From assembly GCA_947000775.1 (NCBI GenBank), contig CAMQGK010000565.1, positions 12,344,917-12,408,916 on the forward strand: 64,000 bases of DNA, in the 5' to 3' direction. The position numbers were made by a program, and so were the translations under genes. The stretch is from Pterois miles (Eukaryota > Chordata > Actinopteri > Perciformes > Scorpaenidae). This document shows, piece after piece, positions 11,601 through 22,992 of the stretch (positions are counted from its first letter, which is position 1; every line of letters begins with the position of its first letter). The notes under the pieces are model-generated. The model was given only the letters and a program-made list of their open reading frames with translations. It had not been told where the DNA came from and did no database searches.

Positions 11601-14600
11601 TGTGTAGCTGTTGGTCAGCGGTGGTTTTCTCCTTGGATCTCTCCCATGATGCCGTTGTTACCCGGTCTCTGTCTTATGGTTGAATCCTGGACTCTGACCT
11701 TAACTGAGGCAGTGAGGCCTGCAGTTCTGTAGATGTGGTCCTGGTTCTGTCGGGACCTCCTGGATGAGTCGTCGATGAGCTCTGGGAGTCATTCTGGTCG
11801 GCCGGCCTCTCCTGGGAAGGTTCTCCGCTGTTCCAGGGTTCCTTCATCTGTGGATAACGGCTCTCACTGTGGTTCTCTAGAGTCCCAGAGCCTTAGAAAT
11901 GGATCTGGATCCCTTTCCAGACTGATGGATGTCAGAGACTTTGTTTCTCATCCGTTGTTGAATTTCTTTAGATCGCAGCATGACGTGTTGCTGTCTGAGA
12001 TCTTTTAGCCTCCTTCACTTTGTCAGACAGGTTTTATTGAAGTGGTTTCTTGATCCAGCAGGTCTGGCAGTGATCTGGTCTGAGTGTAGCTGCTGAAACT
12101 GAACTCAGCTTTCCAAAAAAATGTGGTTAATCACAGTTAATTCAAGATTTAACAAGGGGGGCAAATACTTTTTCACAGCACTCTACATGCTGAAACATCA
12201 TCAAACATTTTTACAGGATTCATTTAGAGATTTTACAAAGTAAAAGTCCCTAGAAGAATATGATTCATCTTTTTCCCCCGTAGTCTAATGTGCAAAAAGA
12301 AAAATCACAGTAAATCGCAATATCGACTTAAAAATTGCAATACATATTAAACTGTCACCCAAATATGGTGATAACAGTCTTCTTTTCTGCCTTCTGCTGG
12401 TGCATTAGTACATTTCATGGCACCATCCAACTTGAGCAGTGTCTACATTATATATGTTATATAGCTTTTTAGACATGGCTGTTAGCTTTAGGTAAATGCC
12501 ACTGTCATCTACCAAAAACACTGGATGATTTAACATGCAGGCGAAGCTAGCAGCTAATCAGGAGTTTGCGGCCAAAGTTAGACCTTCTCCAGTTCTCCAG
12601 TTCTTCAGTGTGTCTCATTTAACATCGTGTGTTTTGGTTCTCTTGTCCACAGCATTGACTGCGCCGGCATCTTGAAGCTGCGTAACGCCGACATCGAGCT
12701 GAAGAAAGGCGAGATGGATATCGGGAGGAAGAACACTAGGGTGCGAGTTGTGTTCAGGGTCGCCGTCCCTCAGCCGGACGGCTGGATGCTGTGGCTGCAG
12801 ACGACATCGAATCCTGTGGAGTGCTGTGAGTCACATTGACAACTGACTTTTGTCATTCAGAGCAACCGCCGGATGATTCAACAGAGAGACAGAGTTACTT
12901 TTCCTTCATTTCAAAACCAGATTATTGTCAAACAACCAGAGGAGGAAATTCATGCGATGTGAGGTTCTGAGTCATGCTTGTGCAGATCATAATCAGGTAC
13001 AGCTGAGTGAGTATTTCCTCTGTCTCAAAGTAGACATGGTTATGCTGTTTAGCGCTGAGAAACCACAGAGATATTTAAATTAGTGCGAAAATAAATAAAA
13101 TAAAATTTTTCTTAACGCCACTAATTTCTTAAACACATTAACACATTTAATGTGATTTGTAAGATTTAAAGCTTGAGTCATGATACTGGTATCATATGAA
13201 ACTAGAAAACCAACCATGGTACCAACCAGGTCAGACCAGCTTGTCATGAAGGAGGTTAAATAACGCTCCAAACCTCCAGATAAAGAACATGAAAGAAAAT
13301 GGATATATGTATTTTTCAGGACCTGACACTCGCCTGCGAACAAGGCTAAATTTTGGCAAGTAAACAACTGCGTGTCCATTTTCAAAGGGGTCCGTTGACC
13401 TCTGACCTCCAGATGTGTGGATGTAAATGGGTTCTCTGTGTCCCCACCAGTCTCCCCTTTACAGACATGCCCACTTTATGATAGTCCCAGTCAGTCTGGA
13501 TCAAGTCCTAGTCAAGTCAGCACTCTGACACACTGACAGCTGTTGTTGCCTGTTGGGCTGCAGTTTGTCATGTTCTGATTGGAGCAGATTGTTGATGCTA
13601 AAGTCAGAACCTGGGAGGGTTTCTGGTCAATATCTGCCATTGATTAGTGTTGTTATTGATTTACAATAATAAATATATACATACATTTGCAGAAAGCAGC
13701 ATATTTGTCCACTAATTTTTGGCGAGGAAAAACTGTCATAGCCATTTTCAAAGGGGTCCTTTGGACTCTGACCTAAAAAATATGTGACTGATTTGCAATT
13801 AATGGTGTTTACATATTTTAATCTATTGACAGCCCTAATTTAAATAGCATGTGGTGTTTCAGCCCAGCGCTCGGGCCAGGAGCTTCCTCAGGTGGAGAGC
13901 TTCAGTCCAGCCAGCTGCTCCGTGGACGGAGGAGAGGAGCTGCTCATCACCGGATCCAACATCTCCACCCAGTCCAGGGTCGTTTTCATGGAGAAAGGGC
14001 CTGGTGAGATCGGTTTACGCTCATTTTACTGCACGTTAAATAGGTTGACATCAGATGAATGACGAGTTTTTAACAAATGTGTTTTGTCCCCTCAGATGGA
14101 AGATCACTGTGGGAAATGGACGGCAGAATTGTGCCAGAAAAAAGCAGCGGAGTAAGTAGAAATATTATCTAAAAATCACCATGAAAATATGTTTTACATT
14201 TGAAAATACCACTGTTCATAGATAACATTAAAGGGTGAGTCCATTATTTTGTATTATTATTATTGTTATTGTTTTTTTTAGGTTTTTATATCATTCTGCA
14301 GCTTTCCAATAATGTTCCTTGTTCAATAATGTCCTTATGTATTCAAATCCTTATGAGTCCATATAATATATTATTTTCACCTTTTAAGTTGAATTACTGA
14401 AATGAACGAACTTTTGTGTGATATTCTAATTTCACCTGTATATTGATGCACAAGCTTGTGTTTTTATTTATATTTCTGCTTTCAATTATTTTTCCAAGAC
14501 TTGTACTTTCAGGGCTATTTATTAAATAAATTATTACTAAAACTAATAATAAACAAATGCAGAGGCAGTTTTGTAATATGATCAAGAGTAGATATATTTA

Positions 14601-15235
14601 TATAGTCTTACAGTTACAACCGGCCCTTTGAGGGGAACCCTGATACTGATGTGGCCAGCTGAGTTTGACTGCCCTGCTGTAAAGCATACATTACAACTGA
14701 TACTGATTTTTTTATAGGTATCAAAAGTCCATTTTTCTGCTTTCCTTGCTGTCAGACAGCCCTTTCTGATGGGGACCTGAAGCCACCAGACTCCATCCAT
14801 AAAAACAGTAATTCTACCTCTCAGAACAGGGCAGTATACATACAACCCAACTTCAAAACATCCAAACTAAGTAGTTTTTCCAAAGTCACACAGCTAACAT
14901 TGACTCAGCTTGTGCTAGCGTTCACATTATTCACGACCTTATTGATTAGCTGATTTTGGTGACTGACCTCACTGCTTTCTGCTAACGGCTGAGTGGGAAA
15001 AAAACGGAGTGGGAGGAAATAATTTGATTTGGTCGATAAGAGCTATTAATAATATAGAGCTTAATAGGCTTTCTGTGCATCTTTCATCATCACTCCTGGT
15101 CGTCCCTCAACAACAGGATACAGATGTTGAATGAAAGTAGGTCATCAGTGTGCCATCAGTCCTTCATCACCCACTCAGTTAGTGTGTGTGTGCTGTGTTC
15201 CCATCACTGCTGCAACCAGCCAGATAACCTGTAAA

Positions 15236-15284
<49 letters not shown>

Positions 15285-18200
15285 CCTAATTAGAGTCTAA
15301 CCATTATGTCGGTCATGATACCACAGACAGAAATATGTCCCTCTGTAGTTCATCAGGTGGACACAAACATCACTCAGTGGTGGAGAGGAGGACATTTATC
15401 CAAGTACTGTACTAAGGTACAGTTTAGAGGTACTTGTACTTTACTTGTGCATTTTCATGTTATGCTACTTTATACTTTTACTCTACTACATCTCAGAGGG
15501 AAATATACTCTTTACTGCACTACATCGATTTAACAGGTGTGACTACTTTCAGATAACGGTATGGATGGATGATGGTTGGATAGATGGATGGATGGATGGA
15601 TTGATGGATGGATAGATGGATGGATGGATGGATGGATAGATGGATGGATGGATGGATGGATGGGATGGATGGATGATTGTTGGATAGATGGATGGATAGA
15701 TGGATTGATGGATGGATTGATGGATGGATGATGGATGGATGGATGGATGGATTGATGGATGGATGGATGGATGGATGGATGGTTGATGGATGGATTGATG
15801 GATGGATGATGGTTGGATAGATGGATGGATAGATGGATTGATGGATGATAGATGGATGGATGGATGGATTGATGGATGGATGATGGATGGATGGATGATA
15901 GATGGATGGATGATGGATGGATTGATGGATGGATGGTTGATGGTAGATGGATGATAGATGGATGGATAGATGGATGGATATGATGATAGATGGATGGATT
16001 GATGGATGGATTGATGGATGATGGATGGATAGATGTGATGGATGATGGATGGATAGATGATGGATGATAGATGGATGGATTGATGGATGGATGATGGATG
16101 GATTGATGGATGGATAGATGGATGGATGATAGATGGATGATAGATGGATGGATGATAGATGGATAATGGATGGATTGATGATGGATGGATAGATGGATGG
16201 ATAGATGATAGATGGATGGATTGATGGATGGATTGATGGATGATGGATGGATTGATGGATGGATGTGGATGGATAGATGGATGATAGATGGATGGATAGA
16301 TGGATGGATTGATGGATGGATGGATGGCTAGATGGATGGATGGATGGATTGATGGATGGATAGATGGATGGATAGATGGATGGATGATGGATGGATTGAT
16401 GGATGGATTGATGGATGATAGATGGATGGATGATGGATGGATCGATGGATGGATTGATGGATGGATAGATGGATGATTGATGGATGGATTGGTGGATGGA
16501 TGATGGATGGATTTTAGATGGATAGATTGATGGATGGATTGATGGATGATAGATATGATAGATGGATGGATAGATGGATGGATGGATAGATGGATGGATT
16601 GATGGATGGATAGATGGATGGATTATGGATGATGGATGGATGATGGATGGATGGATTGATAGATGGATGGATGATGGATGGATTTTAGATGGATAGATGA
16701 TGGATGGATTGATGGATGGATAGATGGATGATTGATGGATGGATAGATGGATGGATGTTGGATGGATTGATGGATGGATTGATGGATGGATAGATGGATG
16801 ATAGATGGATGGATTGATGGATGGATAGATGGATGATAGATGGATGGATAGATGGATGGATAGATGGATGGATGATGGATGATAGATGATGGATAGATGG
16901 ATGGATTGATGGATGGATAGATGGATGGATAGATGGATGGATTGATGGATGGATAGATGGATGATAGATGGATGGATAGATGGATGATAGATGGATGGAT
17001 AGATGGATGGATAGATGGATGATAGATGGATGGATGATGGATGGATAGATGGATGATAGATGGATGGATGATAGATGGATGATAGATGGATGATAGATGG
17101 ATGATAGATGGATGGATGATGGATGGATTTTAAATGATAGATGATGGATGGATTTTATTGATCCCAAACTGGAAAATCCTTGTGTTCCAGCAGCAGGTCA
17201 TCCAGGTGATGCACAGGACCAGTAGATATACCTATCAACACTAGAGATACATAAAGTGATGACACATTTGCGCTTTGATTTAGCGCCGTTTTCAAGATGA
17301 CTGTGAAAATGTAAACCTGACTGTTCCGGCGCCACCTTCAGGTCAATGGGTGTCATTTTATGTGAGTAGTGGGTGGACTGTGCAACCCTCATGCCAGTTT
17401 CTGTGATTTTTGGTTGTATGTTTTTTATTGTAAATTTATTACATTTCTCTCAAATTTCACTCTCACATCATCAACCTCTTATCCGGGTCGGGTCTCGGAG
17501 CCAAGAGCTCCAGCAGGGACCCCAAACCTCCCTTTTCTGGGCCACATTAAGCAGCTCTGACTGGGGGATCCCGAGGCGTTCCCAGACCAGTGTGGAGATA
17601 TAATCTCTCCACCTAGTCCTGGGTCTTCCCAGGGACCTCCTCCCTGCTGGTCTGACCTGGAACTCCTCCCTAGGGAGGTGTGAATTGGACTATCACTTTA
17701 AAAAACATTAGCTTTAGCAGAAAATGCTGCAGTGCATCTGTAACGTGGTCTCTGCAGAAGTGGCTCAAAGGTTTTAATTAAAGGAATCATAGTAGCTGTG
17801 TGACAGATTTAATGTTTAATTGTTTTAAATCATTTTCATGTGAAATATAAATAAACCCAAAGACAAGAATCACTGTCATCAACTCAGAGATGTGTTTTTG
17901 TCTTTCAGCAGCATTTAATCTAGTAGTTTAATGTCTGTGTTTCAGTCCAGCGTCGTGGTGGAGGTTCCTCCTTACAATAAGAAGACAACAGATCCGGTCC
18001 AAGTCCAGTTCTACGTCTCTAACGGGAAGAGAAAAAGAAGTCTAATGCAGAGCTGGACTTACCTGCCTGCAGTCAGGCATCACCTCCCTGCTGCTGCTGC
18101 TGGAGTCAAACAGGAGTGCTGGGAGACGGACCACATTTCCCACAATCCACCTGGCTTCTGCCATGACCGAGTGCTTGGCCCAGATCTGGTTTATTATGAT

Positions 18201-21200
18201 TCCTGTGACCTCCCGGTGCATTGTGGTCCTCCTTCCCAGAGCGGTCCTCGTCTTCGTCCTCTTCCTCCCTCCTCTGTCCCCATTCAGACCTCCTTAATGT
18301 TTCCTCACACCTCCTCCATCCCTCTTCACACCTCCTCCTTGTCCTCTCAGACTTCCTCAGTCCCCCTTCAGACCTTGATTCCTCTTCAGACCTGCACCAT
18401 GCCTCCTCAGACCTTCACACTGCCTCCCCATGTCTCTTCGGTGCCCCTTCAGACCTTCACCTTCCCGCCTCCCACCTCCTCCGGTGGACCTCAGAGGGAG
18501 CCTCCTCCATCTCTGAGCTCCAGGAGAGCCTTTGTGACCCCTGCTGACCCCCAGAAGGACTCTCTGCTGTCCAGCCCAGGGGAGGCACCAAGCATCAAGC
18601 AGGAGCCGGAAGACCGGCCAAGTCTGGCATCCTTGGGCCTCCAGGAGATCACGCTGGATGACGGTAGGAAGCTGGTGCCACTCGTTCATTAACAGTTAAC
18701 CCCTGTAGGCTTGAAAGAGGCTCTGAACAGTTCGTTGAGGGTAGTTAGATTAAAATACTCCAAAACATCCACAGAAATTCCTCCTGCAGTATGATCGACT
18801 TCTGTACCGTTGATTGGTCCGTATATTCAGCAGGTTTCAAACAGACACAGATCAGTGACGACTGATCAGTCACACTGCAGTTATTTAAAAATGATTTCAA
18901 ATCTAGTTTGAATTCACACAAACTCAAGGTACTGTTGCTGGTTCAGGGTCGTATTAGGTGACTATATTTGACATAGCAGTAATGGAATGCAACTAAGTAC
19001 ATTTACTAGTACTACTAGTACTAGCACTATTACTAAGCACTGTAGGTACTTGTACTGTTCTACTCCACTCCACTACATGTACTTTTTACTCCACTACATG
19101 TTTCTGGTAATAGAAATATACATTAACTAATAAATGCTGTTGTATTGTTATAGATTATGACACAGTGGTCCATCACACCATTCTACAGTCTGTTATTTCT
19201 TTACAGCAAATTGTTTCTATGTACAATCGTTTTTATGTACTTTAAATTTATTTTGATGCAAATACTTTTTTTTTTACCTTTGCTTAAGTAAGAGTTTGAA
19301 GGCAAGACTTTTACGTGTTTAAATCATAGACTGTATGAGCTTTGATTTTGGCCGTTGCCATCTTGGTTTGTGGCCGTCGCCGGTTTGTGGCCGTCGCCAT
19401 CTTGGATTTGGAGTGACATGAAAGAGTGGGGGCTGCACGGTGGTGTGGTGGTTAGCGCTGTCGCCTCACAGCAAGAGGGTCGCAGGTTGATAGTCCTTCT
19501 GGTGGGTTTGCATGTTCCCCGGTGGTGGGTCCGGGTCTCCGGCTTCCTCCCACCGCGCAGCGTGGTTAATTGATGACTCTATCTTGCCCGTAGGTGTGAA
19601 TGTGAGTGTGAATGGTTGTCTGTCTATATGTTGTCTGTCTCTATGTGCCCTGTGAAGGGGTGGCGACCTGTCCAGGGGGAACCCTGCCTTCCCCCTAAGC
19701 CAGGGGGGGGGGCCCCCACCCCCCGCGCCCCCAAAAAGGAAAGGGGATGGTTGGAAGGATGAGATGAAAGAGTGGAGCAAAGTACAAGCAAACGCTGGAT
19801 AAGACGTAACCAGAATTGTTAGAGTTAACTCTGATCAAGTGAAAACACTGTGAAAGGGTTTCATAGAGTGTTTTCAGACCCCTCTGAAACAAGGCTCACT
19901 TCAAGTCTGTGTTGCAGTTTGCTCAATCTGTGCATTGTGAACACAAAGCGCTCCAGGTTGACTTTTGGGATGTTATGTGAATCAGTGCAGAAATTCTGAA
20001 GATGCGGCGGTACTCGTTTTTCTACAGTACCACAGGTACCGTATGTACCGTCGAGACTAATGGCGTCCCATCGTCCTGGGAACAGAAGAAAAAGTGTTTG
20101 GATTTTGGTAAGAAACTTAAATTAAAAACAGTTGTTTAAAGGAGATGCTTTTACAGTTTTTATGATATATACATGTACATGTTAGGACCACGGCTTGAGG
20201 AGAAACGTGTCTTTCTATCAGTCCTGATGACAAAACATATAAATCGGAGCTGAAATGTCCGTTTTCTGTTGGTCCACTTTAAGAGGACAGAGCTTCTGGT
20301 CCTGCGACTCAGATCTGGATCTCATATAACCAGAGCTCCCTGTGTGTCCGTCTGTCCACAGCGGCTCTGTGATGTTGGTTATTTATACGTTACTGCTTCT
20401 CTCTGATCCGGGTTAATAATAGCTGCGTCTGCTTGTTGCTGCTCTGAATGATGCAGATGGGGGTTAAATTTGTTGCTGCGCTTCAGCTGGCGAGCAGCAG
20501 CTGTCGTCGGGCCTCTGACCCTCTGCCTGGCCGCCGCGCCCCCCCACATCCTCCTCGTTTCCTCGCCTTTCAGCTTGACTTTGACCTCAGCAGCCTGAGC
20601 TGGTGCTGTCTGAGGCTGCTCACAGTCCCAGCATTAAAACCACTGTGCAGGTGTAATGATTATTACTGATTACTGCTAGCCAGTAGTGATGGATTTGATG
20701 ATTTGAAGCTGTAAAGATGTCCAGATGTTTGTGACCCGTCATCGAAGGTTGTACGTGTTAACAAACTTACATTTTAGTACGACAGTGGTATTAGGGCCAT
20801 TTTAGGTAAAGAGCAATATTTCCCAGATTAAAGTCAAGTCATAAATTAACAACTCAGACATTGTCTGAGATTAAAGTGGGAAATTTACAAGAAAAAAAGA
20901 GAAATTTATGAGTAAAAACTCTATACTACACTATAATATGTCAAAATTACGGGAAAAAAGTTTTGTTTATTTTTTTGTCAGGGAACCACATCGCTTCATT
21001 TTGCACAGACGCCGCTGTAAAAAACGGTGGTAACATGAGCGCAAAATATATTAAAGGACCAATGTGCAATCATTAGAGGGATCTATTGGCAGAAATGGAA
21101 TATAATATCAATAAGTAGGTTTTCTTTAGTGTGTAAACCTGATAATAAGAATCATTGTGTTTTCATTAGCTTAGAATGATCGTTTATATCTGTACCGGGA

Positions 21201-22163
21201 GCAGGTCCTCTTCATGGTGCCGGCCGCCATGTTTCTCCAGTCGCCCAGGACGGACAAACCAAACTGATAACTTTCCTGCCGGGACCAGAGTCGATAGCGT
21301 ACTCGTTCACCCCGTCACTCCGCTCAGCAGCAGGAAACAAGACACAAGAAATCGCGGTTGTTCGGGACACAGTTAGCACTGTTAGTATTTATTATCATCA
21401 TTATCATTTTTCATAAAAGAACATGAAAGACAACACGTATATGTATCTTTCAGGACCTTTGCCTCACTCAGAGGTCATCCATCAGAGAGGACGTCAGAAA
21501 CACCAACTTTATGATTTATCTGATAGCTCATTGGTGAAATAAAATGTACAACAGGTCTAACATGAGAATAAAGTACAATACGTACCAACATCTCCAACAT
21601 CCTTAAGGCCGCCCTGAGACCCGCCCGTGACTCCCGACGGACTTTACTGTCTGTCAGAGGGTCCAGTGGGTTCAGTTTTAGAGCGAGAGGGATCCGTCAG
21701 TACCAGCCATGCTAGCTTGTCATGAAGGAGTCTAACTAACACTATGAAGTCAGGCTTAATGTTGGCAAGGAAACAACTGGCATGTCCATCTCCAAAAGGG
21801 TCCGTTGACCTCTGACCTCCAGATGTGTGGATGTAAATGGGTTCTCTGGGTCCCCACCAGTCCCCCCTTTACAGACATGCCCACTTTCTGATAGTCCCAG
21901 TCAGTATAACTGTGTTATTGTCTCCTAGTCTAAATGGTGGATCTGAGTATTTCTGCATACTGGGTCCCTAAACAGTCCTGAACCCCATAAACTGGGTCTC
22001 AGTGTAAAGCTGAGACTCTGGTGGATCAATGAGTCCACCTGGATTCATGTGTGATGATGTTAGTCCCCATAGGAGCCATTTCATTGATCACTGTATAAAA
22101 TGACCTGTGGTGACCTCTAGGATACTACTACTACTACTACTACCTCTAGGATAATCACAGCCT

Positions 22164-22203
<40 letters not shown>

Positions 22204-22223
22204 CTCTAGGATAATCACAGCCT

Positions 22224-22254
<31 letters not shown>

Positions 22255-22274
22255 CTCTAGGATAATCACAGCCT

Positions 22275-22305
<31 letters not shown>

Positions 22306-22325
22306 CTCTAGGATAATCACAGCCT

Positions 22326-22356
<31 letters not shown>

Positions 22357-22669
22357 ATCCTGGTAACTAGAGACCTAGAGCATTCAGAGGATGGATGTCT
22401 TTCCTAGCTACACTGACTACTACTACTACTACTACTACTACATCCTGGTAACTAGAGACCTAGAGCATTCAGAGGATGGATGTCTTTCTTAGCTACACTG
22501 ACTACTACTACTACTACTACTACTACATCCTGGTAACTAGAGACGTAGAGCATTCAGAGGATGGATGTATTTCCTAGCTACACTGACTACTACTACTACT
22601 ACTACTACTACATCCTGGTAACTAGAGACCTAGAGTATTCAGAGGATGGGTTCTTTCCTAGCTACACTG

Positions 22670-22710
<41 letters not shown>

Positions 22711-22957
22711 ATCCTGGTAACTAGAGACCTAGAGCATTCAGAGGATGGATGGCTTTCCTAGCTACACTGACTACTACTACTACTACTACTACTACTAGTA
22801 CTACTACATCCTGGTAACTAGAGACGTAGAGCATTCAGAGGATGGATGTCTTTCCTAGCTACTCTGACTACTACAACTACTACTACTACTACTACTACAT
22901 CCTGGTAACTAGAGACCTAGAGCATTCAGAGGATGGATGTCTTTCCTAGCTACACTG

Positions 22958-22992
<35 letters not shown>

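Noticed and set aside
16685..17167. 160-residue frame of His, Pro, Ser and Ile on the - strand
   Set aside because: Product of the GATG microsatellite.
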